From: Isoperla grammatica | Taxonomy: Eukaryota; Arthropoda; Insecta; Plecoptera; Perlodidae | Assembly (NCBI GenBank): GCA_945910005.1 | Contig: OX246740.1 | Coordinates: 50,814,526 to 50,878,525 of the forward strand | Direction: 5' to 3' | DNA length: 64,000 nucleotides | Shown here: one piece after another, positions 1 through 32,940 of the stretch | Layout of the letters: every line of letters begins with the position of its first letter | Numbering within the stretch: position 1 is the first letter of the stretch | Translations under genes and position numbers: made by a program | The notes under the pieces: generated by a model | The model's input: the letters and a program-made list of their open reading frames with translations, nothing else | Told to the model about the DNA's origin: nothing | The model's database searches: none

Positions 1-402
1 GTACATTAGATAAATTTTTGATAGATTTTGTTTACTACGTGATCATTTTCGTTTTAAAAATAAAACAATAATAAAAAAATAATATTGCTTATTTTGTGTA
101 GCCGTAGCCATTGTCGTCGTTAGGTACCTCTGCTGCCAGTATGATATAGTCCTCCCAACGAAACTATTCTCATGCTTTCATCACAGGCCATGTCCAGAAT
201 GGCAACTTAACTTGTCATTCCTCCGTGTGCTTGCATGATGGAAGATTGCATCGGATTGTTCTCAGTTCGTGAGTTGGCCAACTTGTCCTATGTTGATAAA
301 TAGTAATTCTCTCATTTGTGTAAGTTGCTATTAATAATATTACACGATGAATATTTTTAAAAATTAAGTACAAATATAAGTTTGTAGTAACAAAACCAAT
401 AA

Positions 403-549
403 GGTTGGAATTCATAGTCGGCCCCTACACCTAGGGGCACCCATTGTTGCTATGGATTTTTTTTGTTTATGGGAAATAACGTGCAAACAATTGTTACCTT
501 GGTAACAATGGGCGCCCCTAGGTGTAGGGGCCGACTATGAATTCCAACC
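403..549. mobile_element. 147-bp PIF/Harbinger-like MITE, copy 1 (carries an X-box core)
   Basis: The inverted ends begin GGTTGGAATTCATAGTCGGC and the element is flanked by TAA at 400-402 and 550-552. A second 147-bp copy lies in reverse orientation at 59806-59952, also between TAA duplications. A 3-bp TWA target duplication with GG-starting ends is the known signature of PIF/Harbinger; membership of that superfamily is inferred because no transposase is present. The centre contains GTTACCTTGGTAAC (493-506), which fits the RFX X-box consensus exactly. Confidence 0.75.
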
Positions 550-900
550 TAAGTCATGTTTGAAGAGAAGTGATAATTGAAAATAGTTCACGGGAACCCA
601 GCCATTCACAGCTTTCGATACCAAGAAATGGCGGAAACGCCGGTGTTTAAACGACTTTATTTCATAAAACTAAAGTAGGACGGACTATACCTTTACAGTT
701 TAGACCTACCTCTAGAATACAGTGGAATATTAAAATAAATACTTGCTGCGAGTAGTTACTCTATGGATCTACTCAGTAAAGTGTGAATGTTTATACATTT
801 TGACAGGCTTTCAATAAAAACAAAAGACTGCCAATGTTGCTCATAGCTTACTGGATTTTGATAGTTCCTGTGAACATCTTCGAATTCTCGAACTCTCATT

Positions 901-964
901 GGCTACACAACAAGGTCTACTTGATCTCCGCCAGGCGGAGATCAAGTAGACCTTGGCTACACAA
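901..964. repeat. Perfect 21-bp-arm hairpin flanked by a direct repeat
   Basis: Arms at 912-932 and 934-954 are perfect reverse complements with a one-base loop. They sit between two copies of TTGGCTACACAA (899-910 and 953-964). No coding content. It could be a tiny hairpin insertion with target duplication or the product of replication template switching. Confidence 0.8.
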
Positions 965-984
965 TAACGATTTCAACGTTAGCG

Positions 985-1127
985 ATCATGTAAGGCTGGT
1001 CCACACAGATTTTTAAGACATAATGCATAAGGTTTTAAGACGTTGTTTTAAAAACAACAATGAAAACAACGTCTTAAAACCTTATGCATTATGTCTTAAA
1101 AATCTGTGTGGACCAGCCTTACATGAT
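985..1127. mobile_element. Palindromic MITE (TAAGGCTGGTCCACACAG family), copy 1
   Basis: Almost the whole 143 bp is an inverted repeat around about 1056. The ends read TAAGGCTGGTCCACACAG and its complement. A longer, more diverged relative with the same ends lies at 28379-28575, which establishes a family rather than a single palindrome. Confidence 0.75.
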
Positions 1128-1304
1128 TGCAGTGCAGGAGCTGCTAATTTTGTCGTGCGCCATCTTAGTATTCGGCAATAGTGCGCGCATGAACACAGGC
1201 AGTAAACCGTCCGCGGAAGTTTACTTCGAGGCCTCAGAGTCAGGGGTTATGACGAAAGCATGAGAATAGTTTCGTTGGGAGGACTATACTTTCTTCTTGA
1301 TGTC

Positions 1305-1469
1305 TAGCACAAGACTCAATTCCAAAAATAGCCATGTGGCCGTGTTTTGTTTCGGACAAACATTGAATTTGCACCAATCAAAGAAAGATACAAGAATGGA
1401 GTTCCCTAGCAACACATTGTTTTTTGTATGTCTGTGATCTCACAACCACCTCAATTGAGTCTTGTGCTA
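1305..1469. mobile_element. Short inverted-repeat element, 165 bp
   Basis: TAGCACAAGACTCAATT at 1305-1321 is repeated inverted at 1453-1469. The interior has no ORF and no second copy was seen in the window. A MITE is likely; the superfamily is unknown. Confidence 0.55.
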
Positions 1470-1975
1470 TTGTATTCAGTTACAATACACCCCCCACCCC
1501 CTCTTGATGATTTTCAGAATTGATCTAGAGGGCCCTGAATTGCTCTATCTAAGGATGTAAAGATGCATTTTTCATTGTTGTCCATTGTTATTGAAGGTCT
1601 AGAGGGCCATGATTAGCTCTATCTAAGGGTCCTATAGATCCATTCTGAAAAGGTATATTATTTATAGAGGAGTCGAACAATGGATGTATATTTATATATT
1701 TCTCTTGCATTTACACTAACATTTAGGGGAAGCACAGATATGCAAAAAGAAAGCAAAATGAAAGCATACTCGAGTCAGCTTGAACAACATGCCAATGCCA
1801 AACTCAGCCAAGTCTGTTTTCTTCTAAATACAATAAAAACACTTATTTACTTCCATACCACAAAAGTAATATTCCACTTACTATTTAAATCTGTATTAAT
1901 GTATGGAGTGAGCTTATGAGGTGTTATCTTTATAAGGCAACATACTCCCTGTGCATTAAATATGCAAGAATGGGC

Positions 1976-2092
1976 AATTGGGATGTTTACTTTGGTAGAT
2001 AGTGCCTAAAGGCTGGGATAGTATTGAGAGGGAAAGAGCTATAGGAGGAGGTTCCTATAACTCTTTCCCTCTCAATACAATTGGGATGTTTA
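1976..2092. repeat. Hairpin flanked by a 15-bp direct repeat
   Basis: Arms 2021-2046 and 2053-2078 are complementary with one mismatch. The copies of CAATTGGGATGTTTA at 1976-1990 and 2078-2092 bracket the structure. The architecture is the same as the hairpin at 901-964. Confidence 0.7.
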
Positions 2093-2979
2093 GTAATTAG
2101 CTGCCCAATTTAGCAACCCTTTTTCACTTCCTAACAGGTATCAACTACCTGTGACTAGAATTAGAGATTCTGTTTTGGTTTGGTTTATGTTTGAAGAGAT
2201 GGACAATTGTCAGCAAAAGAAATGGATTGCGAATCCTTTCAAAAGTGACATGACGAGTGAGATTTCGACAAAAGCCGACAATGAATCATCAATCTGTCAG
2301 AAGACACCTAGTTAAGATAAGATAAGATATTTATTCTTCAAGACATACATGGTAATTGTACTAAGTCTAAATCTCTGACGAGATGTGCGAAGAGAGGTCT
2401 GCGTGTGCATGCAGCACAGACATGGCGGGTGTTTCCATTACAACACAAGTAGTAAAATTAATTATATACACAATTAGATACATGAACAGTTTAACTGCAA
2501 AAAATTTACCCAACTTTGACTGTCTTTTCAACAAACATGTCATACTGTTTCTGCTGAAGGTTTGAAGGACTTGATCTCTTTCACATCTTTGTATATCTGA
2601 GAAGTTGGATTTTCAGTGATGGTAGAAATTCAAACCAAATTGTTGAACAAAGTGCAACACTGTGGAACTCTTTGCACCTGAAAACCACTCGCAATGATGT
2701 GAATTTTAATGCCATCATCAACAGAAGCTTAAAATAGGTGCACCCTTCCCACATGCCTCATTATGAGGAATAGATCAGTGTTTTGTGCATTGTGCAGTGT
2801 ACTCAATGTGAATAATAAATTTAAAAAATAACAGAAGTAATAAATATAATACAACAAAAAAATCACCCTATACTGGCTTTATAGATCTATCTATTAAGTT
2901 GGGTGCAAAGATACAAACAATAAATAAAAAATACTAACAATAACAGGGGGAAAAAATATAATAATCAATACCTGGTGGG

Positions 2980-3092
<113 letters not shown>

Positions 3093-3954
3093 CCTTTTTG
3101 GAGAAGAATATTCCATACTGCATAAGGGTCAATTATGATCAAATAGATTTAAATACAAATATATTGGACTATGCTTTACTATGTAAAGTACAGCTGTGCA
3201 TCAGTTACGCAATTAATTTTCTTTTTTTATGCACTGTCCCAAGGTTTTGTGACCTATTTGCATAATAGCTGCAGATTTTTAATAACTTTATGCAAAAAAA
3301 AACCTTAGCAGGAAGTTGGTGGGAAAATTGTGTTAGTGGTATAAAATGATTCAGGAATAATGTCACTTTCATTTGTGGGAGGATACTGATTGTTCATATT
3401 GTGCATAACCTTCAGTAATTGTATGCATTTATTTATTTTCTGATATGTATTAGTAATGGAATTGATGTATCATTCAATTCTTGAGTCATTCGTGTGTGGG
3501 TAGAGGTAGTGTGTAGGTCTAGTTAATGTGAAGGAAGTGCAATAACAGGAAATTAGTTTTTATAAAATAATATTTCTTTAGATAATACATACATGCATAC
3601 AAACAATTATTTTAACTAAAATTAAAAATCCCCAAGTGACTCTAGTGACCAACATTTGTAATACATTTTCTTGAATACTCGGCTCAAATTTAAGGTGAGT
3701 TCAATTCAATTCAAATTCATATTGTGTTTATTATGTGTTCACATTTTTACATTATATTAATTTTCATTAGATATCGTTTTAATTTGAACTTATAATATAC
3801 TATGCCACAAAGACGACTCGTGCAAGACTCACACTCTTATACATGTTGTCTTTCAACATTCTACCTTACTCTACCACACTGGTCAGTGGTCGCCACTAGT
3901 GACAATAGTGCAGTGGTCCTGGTGGCAAAACTTGTGCGGCACAACTTCCAACAA

Positions 3955-4355
3955 TCTCAAGGTGATATACTTGCAGGGTGGGGCTATACCTACCAACAAT
4001 CACAAGGTGATATACTTGCAGGGTGGGGCTATACCTACCAACAATCACAAGGTGATATACTTGCAGGGTGGGGCTATACCTACCAACAATCACAAGGTGA
4101 TATACTTGCAGGGTGGGGCTATACCTACCAACAATCACAAGGTGATATACTTGCAGGGTGGGGCTATACCTACCAACAATCACAAGGTGATATACTTGCA
4201 GGGTGGGGCTATACCTACCAACAATCACAAGGTGATATACTTGCAGGGTGGGGCTATACCTACCAACAATCACAAGGTGATATACTTGCAGGGTGGGGCT
4301 ATACCTACCAACAATCACAAGGTGATATACTTGCAGGGTGGGGCTATACCTACCA
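3955..4355. repeat. 45-bp minisatellite, nine copies
   Basis: The unit beginning GGTGATATACTTGCAGGGTG starts at 3961, 4006, 4051, 4096, 4141, 4186, 4231, 4276 and 4321. Copies are essentially identical; only the edges vary. The unit length is a multiple of three and lacks stops in several frames, so long spurious ORFs arise on both strands. Confidence 0.97.
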
Positions 4356-4509
4356 ATAATCTCAGCTCCTTCAATTGCAAATTCTTTCTCCAGTAAAAAA
4401 TATTTAAAGATTTCGGCCGGTGTTGAGTAAAACATTCTCCTTCCCATCGCCATTATTATTTCCTAGACTCAATCAGTATTAAAATTGTTAATTAATAAAT
4501 AATTTAATA

Positions 4510-4975
4510 GTGTTAAGTGCTCGATGATCCAGTGGTTAGGTGGCTCGTTGGTCCAGTGGTTAGCATCCCTGCTTCCAATGTAGAAGGTCCCGGGTTCAAA
4601 TCCCGCTTCAGGCAGAAATTTTTTAACTTCTAATTTGGATTCAATTCCATCACTTCTTGGCTTAGGAATAAGTAAACGGTGACTTTGGAGCCGTCCTAGC
4701 AACGAAGCACTCAATAAATTCAAAGTTGTTCTGAATCGGCCTTGTTGATTCTAGCATTTGTCCGCAGGTGTTCGCACTGCTCGCTTGTTTCACTGTTCGC
4801 ATTCATATGTTTCGTATTTGAAATATCGATCTTTGATTGGTTATCGCTCACTCATCGATGGTATTCGAAGCCTGCAGGGTTGGTTTAGTCGCTTTAAATT
4901 AAAGTCCCCCACTGCAAATCAGTTTAATTACTGAGTGGGTAGACTCTAAATGTGAATTTATTTTTTTATTTATTT
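4510..4975 (+). mobile_element. tRNA-derived SINE, full copy
   Basis: The 5' part (about 4541-4614) is tRNA-like with a pol III A box (TGGTCCAGTGG) and B box (GGTTCAAATCC); the order and the TCC anticodon-loop region resemble tRNA-Gly. A body and a 3' tail follow. The tail has the stem CCCACT/AGTGGG around AAATCAGTTT and ends GACTCTAAATGTGAATTTA. A near-full copy lies inverted at 40640-41046, and tail-only copies are at 7374-7430, 22217-22345, 22890-22985 and 53196-53245. It is not a functional tRNA because the acceptor stem does not pair. Confidence 0.85.
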
Positions 4976-5415
4976 TTACTTGTCAATGCTAGTTGTATCA
5001 TTGTCTCAGTAACTCTCCTGGTAAATTTTACAGCAAATTTCCTGCCATTCTGTTATTTACATTACGGGATTGTTGAATATACATTCAGGGGAATATTATT
5101 GCAGCATTTAACGTGCATTAGTAAACTAGATAGATCTAATTTGCTTTAGTTGCTGATTTGTTGTTATTTTATTTATGTGTGTGATTTATTGTGTGATTAT
5201 TATGATTTAATGTTAGTGTGTTTACAGACCAGTCTTTTTCAATATTTGTTTGTAAAACATTATTTGCTTGTTGTGTGATTCACTCTGAACTAATAGACCT
5301 GAGATGACATATAAAGTACTTACAATACCAGTTACTGAGCGAAAGCATGTACCCATGTATATGTTAACTACCAGAGAATGTAAACTAACGTAGCCTATTG
5401 TTTCATGGCAGCGCT

Positions 5416-26605
<21,190 letters not shown>

Positions 26606-28378
26606 AAGGATCCACCTCTGGATTTCCTGGGTTTTACGAAACGACGGTGTGTAATGCCACAGTTACATGGGTCACATAAGTTCCAGATCAGTTTAATTTA
26701 GTTGAAAAGCGTAAAGCTCAAGACTCGTCAACAATGCCGCTGGAGAAGTTCGACGGTTCACTGAAGGCGACTAACTTGCATTTGCCTAAGGGTATTGCGG
26801 TCTCGCTTCCACTCACAGTAGCAGCCGATATTGACTTCAGCCCCCAGTTGCAAATTTTTTCTCCACATTTCAGACACCCAATGGTGTATTTTAAGACAGG
26901 GTACAGAGGCAACTGTCCATACTTCATTCCAGGTGTGGGTAGGCCCTAGGCTACTGTTGTAGTAATATAACTAACAACATTAATTTATTTCTTCGTGTTG
27001 CAGAAATGGCTGACTGACAAACTGCAAATTAGATCATGCATTGCACAAGATTAGATCCAAGGTCTGCTGGATTTACTCGTGGTGGATTAATTCCAAAACG
27101 CAAACTGGGACTGGGCCATCTACCTGTGCTGCACTAGCGAAGCTTAGCGGCAATCCAGTAGACTTTGGATTAGATCTTATACGTCAAAGTACCAGTAAAT
27201 ACCTGCCTAGTACTACTTTGAAAGGGTTCACTGGATATTGAAAAATTGCTCAATTATTAGCCTACTTTTATTAGAAAACAAGCAAAACATTTTCTCAAGT
27301 AAAGAGCAAGCAAAGGGCAAAGCCATAATGAGTGTAGATTATAAAAGGTGGGCATATGAAAATAAGAAAGAAAACATTGCATTGGAAGTTGATTTTCTTA
27401 AGGCAACAAAATATGTAGGTCTATGTCTGTCTATAGTAAACTCATTTTGGAGCCTTAGTAAGGCACAAATGAACAATTCGATTCATAGGATAAAAATGTT
27501 GTGTGTGATTTTCCATTTACACTTGATAGTATATTAATTTTCAGAGCTTAAAAATGTCTTGCTTTCCTGACCCCGATAAAAACAAGTTTGCATAGTTCAC
27601 ATTATGTGGTGCTGTTCATAACACTTTGTTCTAAACATAGCAGATATGGAACATAGAAATTCATTTACGACTTTAAAAGATAATAAGACAATCACTAATA
27701 TCTCTTCATTTGTAATGCGAAAATAAATAAAATACCAATTCAATATATGTCTGCTTATTTGTAACATACAGAGACGACACATTGTACTGATCTGAACAAC
27801 AAAATGAACATTATTATTGTTTCTTCCCATCATACTGTTAACTATCCCATGTGACAGTGCTGTTGAGCAACGAGCCAGAATCATGTTCAATTTCCTGCAA
27901 AAAAGTTGGCCTAGATGAGTTTTGTTGTGCACCTACATATTTTCAATGGATCGCAAATGATGAATCTATTTTATAATTACCTGATAATTCTTCAGTATTT
28001 TATTAATCAGCTGATAATATCTTCAATGCTTATATAATTAGGATGCTAGTGTTAAGAGGAGAGTGTAATGATAATGGTAAATTAATATGAATTACATCAA
28101 ATATCAATAGTGGTAAGAATAGCCTACGAATAGTAATTCACAATTTTGTGACAAATTCTCGTACCATAAATTACATAGGAAAAGTTTGCTGAAATGTATA
28201 TGTGTACACATAGTTAATTACTCCTACCCTATCCCATTGTATTCAGCTGTTTGATCAGGCAATCTCGAGGATGCTATGAGTTGGAAAATAACTGAACTTG
28301 AAAGCCTGCAATTCAAGTGTACCCTTGCATTTATGGTTGCTAACAATCACATATTTTAAAACATTAAATTATGTTGCT

Positions 28379-28575
28379 TAAGGCTGGTCCACACAGATTT
28401 TTTAAGCATAAGATTTAAGGTTTTAAGACGTTGTTGCCAAGAACAACAATGAAAACAATCTCTTAAAACTAAAACTTTGTGTGAACGCCAGTACGTGTTT
28501 CCTATGATCCAACTTTACAACTACGCGTTAAACCTTAAATCTTATGCTTACAAAATCTGTGTGGACCAGCCCTTA
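28379..28575. mobile_element. MITE (TAAGGCTGGTCCACACAG family), copy 2
   Basis: Ends TAAGGCTGGTCCACACAG and CTGTGTGGACCAGCCCTTA match those of the palindrome at 985-1127. The interior is longer and less symmetric, so this is an older or less deleted member. Confidence 0.72.
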
Positions 28576-28963
28576 CATAGTTTGGTGCATCATTTGTAGT
28601 AAATTTATTTTCAAATGCACTTCTAATTTCTATCCTGTACATTATCAGACCTATGAGCCTAGCATTTATCTACTTAATTTATTTAAAAGAACACTATATA
28701 GTAGGCCTAATTCCTAATTTCCTTTTGTTTGTACAGTATTACACTGTACAAAAGAATAGCTAAAAAAATGTACAGAACAACACATTTTAACATAAAATTA
28801 ATATTCACTACTATTAATGCATAATTGTATTAATATTTAATCTGATGAAGCAGCTAGAAAAATAGATGCTGGCACGTTGGCATTGGGATAAAAAAATGGC
28901 CTGCAACAAATTTGTTTTCTTACTACTTTCACCAAAATCTACTAAGGTCCGAATGCTTAGTCC

Positions 28964-29103
28964 AGACTCAAGCCTTCCTCAACTCAGCCTCTCCTCAGCC
29001 TCGCCTAACCACAAATCACAGAACAGCATTGCCATGCGGACGGCTCTGTGATTGGTGGCTAAGCGAGGCTGAGGAGAGGCTGAGTTGAGGAGGGCTTGAG
29101 TGT
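28964..29103. mobile_element. Foldback element with about 57-bp arms
   Basis: The arm starting about 28964 (CTCAAGCC...CTCAACTCAGCC) pairs with the arm ending 29103 with few mismatches, leaving a loop of about 25 bp. No ORF. MITE of unknown family. Confidence 0.7.
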
Positions 29104-29832
29104 GAACTATGCATTTGGGCCTAAGTCTTAAAGGGATCCTATCTTCACACTTGAAGATCTTTGAATTGCTGGGTCACTTCCGGGAATTTCTGTCATGGCG
29201 ATTTGTAGTTCCCTTTATATCAGCGAGGAGCTCTGAAAGCAGTGTAATTGCCTTTCTATGGTTTACTATTCTAATTCGTTGGCTATGCCTAATGTTGTGT
29301 GCATGCGTGGAGGCCTTTGCACCAAAGCGCGACCAGATGACCAGGTACGATAATAACAATGGATGTGAATGAAAACAACAATAAACGACTAACCCGGTCG
29401 CGATTACAGTACATGACCTATGTAGGCTATAGGAATAAACAGGTGGGTATTTCGAAGAGATGTCAAAAAGTAGTGATAAATTGGTTGCATTTATTCAACA
29501 GAAGCACATGTACATAATTTCTTGAATAACGTAAATATGGGAGGCCAACCCTTGCCAATATGGAGGCTTAGCTTTTAAAGATATTCACTTCTAAAAATGC
29601 ATCTAATAGGATTTGCATGAACACGTCTAGTCTTTCGCAAGCCATGTAGATCGTGGACTTAGACCAGTTCACACTCTGATTGATCGAGTCAACAAACCAA
29701 CGAACCTTCGCCAAACTCAAAACAAACTTTTGCATGTTGATTTTTTCAAATAGCCTTTAACTTTTAGTTTGAAAGTTCCTGGTCATATATTGTATATATG
29801 CCCAATCTCTACAGCTACAGTATTTAACTAAT

Positions 29833-30336
29833 TTACTGATAAGTTGGCTGATCATAACCCGATGGTGCTGCTCCTAGCTGGGCTGGATCTTCTATTGGCG
29901 GAGGAGCCGGTCGAAACTGCTCAGCCGACATTCTTGTGAACATGATGCCGACACCCTCGATGAGAGCCAGGAGAACGCCGCCAATGATCGCGGAGCCCGC
30001 GATAGCAGGCAGACCCTTCCTGGCGGCGAGGATTCCTCCCGTGGCAGCGCCGCTGATTATCGAGTTCCAAGGGTCTTCCTTCTTGCGGATGTGGACCAAC
30101 GTGCAGTCGATGGTCGAGAACATTCCGCCCCATATCGCAAAGTTCCCAGCAGTGATTGGTGCGTGTAGCTTGACTGTTGTTATGCTTCCTATCATACGGC
30201 GACCGATCCCACTCGGGGCGTTTCTAAATCCCTTGATGCCTTGAAATATTGCGCCGCCAATACAACCCATTGTGAATGCACCGCCACAGTCGTCTACAAT
30301 CCGCCAGGGGCATGGTTCTCGAGCATATTCTTCCAT
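29833..30336 (-). CDS. TIMM17: Mitochondrial import inner-membrane translocase subunit Tim17
   Basis: Core multi-spanning subunit of the TIM23 presequence translocase, which moves precursors across or into the mitochondrial inner membrane. The 167-residue protein, about the family length (about 171 in vertebrates), begins [20 protein letters not shown], the near-invariant Tim17 N-terminus. It has the glycine-rich membrane segments ([48 protein letters not shown]) and KEDPWNSI. The coding region is in one exon. A 3' splice site (TTATTATGTAG) ends three bases before the ATG, so a noncoding 5' exon lies upstream. It converges with FASN. The proline-rich, glutamine/tyrosine-containing C-tail is typical. 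Identity is secure; A versus B paralogue naming does not apply outside vertebrates. Confidence 0.97.
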   Translation of the reverse strand: MEEYAREPCPWRIVDDCGGAFTMGCIGGAIFQGIKGFRNAPSGIGRRMIGSITTVKLHAPITAGNFAIWGGMFSTIDCTLVHIRKKEDPWNSIISGAATGGILAARKGLPAIAGSAIIGGVLLALIEGVGIMFTRMSAEQFRPAPPPIEDPAQLGAAPSGYDQPTYQ

Positions 30337-32374
30337 AGCCTACATAATAAAAATAAATTGAATGATTATAGGGCTAGCTCACATCTGTGAAAACAAGATT
30401 GTGTTCACTATCAGATACCTTCGTTCAGTTTCTTTGCTCCTTTAGCTCCAAGTTCCCACAATGTACGCCTACCAACTTTTAAATTTTCTGAATGTTCCCA
30501 GACACTGACTAGGCCTAGGCCTACAGGCATCCCCTTAATTTGGAGGTAACTTGGGAATGCATGTGATCTTAAATGGATTGTACCTTCTCTTGGCCAAACC
30601 AAATTAAGTTTAAATGTGGAAAGTAGGATTCATCATCATTTCGAAATTCAGACAGATTCATTTCTGGCAAGCCTAGGCCTACTTATAGCTAATGCCATGT
30701 TACCAAAGGCCTATGAGCACGACTACTGAGTGCCAGCATTGCTGCTCAGCTCTTCTCCACGAACTACATTAACTGTTGACTGCTGCAGAACTTTTAACGA
30801 CCGTCAACTCATTATAAACTGGCAAAATAACGGTGAACATTAATGTGCAGAGTAAACAAGAGTTGATAAGGCTAAGTAGGCCCTAGGCCTATCTGGAATT
30901 AGAAATAACTTAGTGCTGTTAAAATTAAATAGGCTAGCTGTATATCGATTCTTGATAGCCAGGCCTACCTAGGCCTAGGCTAGGTTAGGGTGAGGGCCTA
31001 CATTTAGTTTTAGACCAGTATCTACAATTACATCTGTCAGTCTAGGTAGGCCTAGCATGCAGGCCAACCTTACGCTTTGGCTTTTAGTTGCATCATACTG
31101 AGTCACCTTTTTCATGTGTCTATGCTTGGCATTATATTTCTAACAAATAGGCCTAGGCCTATACTTGGCCTCCTGGAATCAAATAATTGACTCATATAAT
31201 AATAAATTGATCAAGACCTACTAGGCCTATCCTAGGGCCTAGCCTAGGCCTAGGCTATACTGGAGGGCTATTTCTAACCTGTTAAATGTGTGCATACCCA
31301 CAAACTTACTTACTTTTTAGGTTAGGTTTACTGGTGAACACGCCGCTGTATTTGCTATTTTTACTTGCAAATGTACAATCGCCAATGTAAATTTACAACT
31401 TTAGTACTTCTCTAGTACGTTTATTTTCTCTTGAGTCTACCTAACACGGTAAAATTGATGACCTCCATTTACGATATAGGTATATTCATCTTGAATTCAC
31501 TAAATCACGAATTTTGTCAACTTGGCCACCAGACTTGGCCTTGACAAGGAAGGGCACGAGAAAGACGCAGTTTGTACAACATGTAATATATTTTTCAGGT
31601 TTACCCAAACACTGTACAAACTGTTGTTTTCAATCGTCTAATCAACAGCGGTAAATTTAAAAGTTATTTCTTACAGCAGCTGCTGTTATGAGGATACCAC
31701 CACTAAAAACGCCAGGAATATTAATTATATTGTATTATTTTTTCATTAGCTGGTAGGAAACTCACATTAAATTACCATTTTTAGTCGGGTGGGGGGGGGG
31801 GGGGGGATAGAAGTTAAGTGGTGATTGAAATTTTTTTTTAAGGGTTTGTGGTATGATCCTGATGTAAAGATCGTGTGTCGTATCAACATCCAATGATGTT
31901 TCCAACTGTTGTTCCATACATGAAAAACGATAACATATTGTATTTACTATTAGTTTAGTTTTTGTATTTAATGTAACAATTGTTGTAGCTGTATCTGGAA
32001 TATTTCCTCGTTTTTCGAAGCAGCAGTTCGAGGTTGGTTCCACTGCCCCCTGGATACAGCCTTGCGGATCATCGAGAATCGAGCATGGCGGTAGCATGTA
32101 AACTACATCCCCTTTTTACCAATGGCTGCCAGTCTTCGTTGCGCGAAGTTTCTAACGTCGCGATTAACCAGTTAAAAACACATTTACTGAAACTTTACTA
32201 TATCGCGTGTGATAAAAACAGTTTAAGTGTATAAAACTACGTTCGTTAAGTGATTTTTGTCAATGTAGATATCTTATTTTCGGTTCTTTGAGATAATCTG
32301 AAAGCCGGCATGCATTAAGTGCAACAAGTGAAGTGCGGAATGTAACGTCTTCGCTTGGAAGTAACCCTTGGAAC
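30337..32374. other. 5' flank of TIMM17, rich in TAGGCCTA words; no gene
   Basis: No coding exon seen. From about 30500 to 31260 the palindromic word TAGGCCTA and its extension CCTAGGCCTAGG recur many times. Similar clusters lie 5' of HCFC1R1, ZSWIM7, the nested gene and ODAD1. A poly-G tract lies at about 31790-31806. The TIMM17 promoter and first exon are expected here. Confidence 0.5.
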
Positions 32375-32940
32375 TAGGGTTCCCAACCGTCCCGGTTTCG
32401 CCGGGACAGACCAGGAATTAAAGATCTTGTCCAGGTTGAAATTAAACTGATTCCGGGACGGCAAATGTCCCGGAATGACATGAAAGTGTCTTGCTTCTGC
32501 CGCGACCCCGCGCCGCCCGAAACGTGAGCTCGAAACGAGCAGTGAGAATGGATGATAAATTAATGTGAGCATAGTTTCCAAAGTTGACTTTTCAAATGCA
32601 CTATGTTTCAATAAAAATAGGTATAAAGTATATCTATATACCCTATTAATATTGTTATAGCAACACAATAATTAATAAAATAACAATCTCAGACAGGCAC
32701 GTGAACTCCTAATTTCTAATTAACTGCGAAAGATTTTTGTTGAAAAGGAGATTTCTTGTTTTCTCGTCAAGCAATAGGCCTAAAAACATGTTTTTAGAAC
32801 GTAAATCATGAAGAAAAGGTCCAAAAAAATTTCGCCTTCGGCGATAGCCCTCCGGCGGGCCTTCGGCAGTATCACGTGAGCCATTCCCTTTTCATGTGCT
32901 ATTTGTCCCGGAATGTTATTTTGCAGAGTTGGGAACCCTA
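32375..32940. mobile_element. 566-bp non-autonomous hAT-like element
   Basis: Ends TAGGGTTCCCAAC and GTTGGGAACCCTA are bracketed by a perfect 8-bp duplication CTTGGAAC (32367-32374 and 32941-32948). Terminal GGGTTCCCAAC is typical of hAT (Charlie-type) ends. No transposase coding sequence. The interior repeats TCCCGG motifs. Confidence 0.88.

Larger units (their letters stand above)
145..1288. mobile_element. Composite element with 39-bp terminal inverted repeats
   Basis: The 39 bases at 145-183 reappear as reverse complement at 1250-1288 with one mismatch; the arms start TATAGTCCTCCCAACG. The 1.1 kb between them has no protein-like ORF. It contains three smaller inverted-repeat structures (403-549, 912-954, 985-1127), so it looks like a non-autonomous DNA element or foldback that later insertions landed in. 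No clear target-site duplication beyond TA/TATA was seen. The family is not assigned. Confidence 0.6.
26606..29832. other. FASN 3' untranslated region and convergent intergenic space
   Basis: No further coding exon is supported. The FASN transcript must end here; an AATAAA-containing stretch near 27720 is a candidate polyadenylation region. Two foldback elements (28379-28575 and 28964-29103) lie in the second half. TIMM17 converges from the right. Confidence 0.55.

Noticed and set aside
3802..4453. 185-residue repeat proteins on both strands
   Set aside because: Produced by the 45-bp minisatellite, whose length is divisible by three; open in several frames at once, so not evidence of coding.
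4541..4614. tRNA-Gly gene
   Set aside because: A and B boxes exist but the acceptor stem does not pair and the sequence continues into a repeated SINE body found elsewhere.
29936..30244. 102-residue plus-strand ORF
   Set aside because: Antisense of TIMM17.
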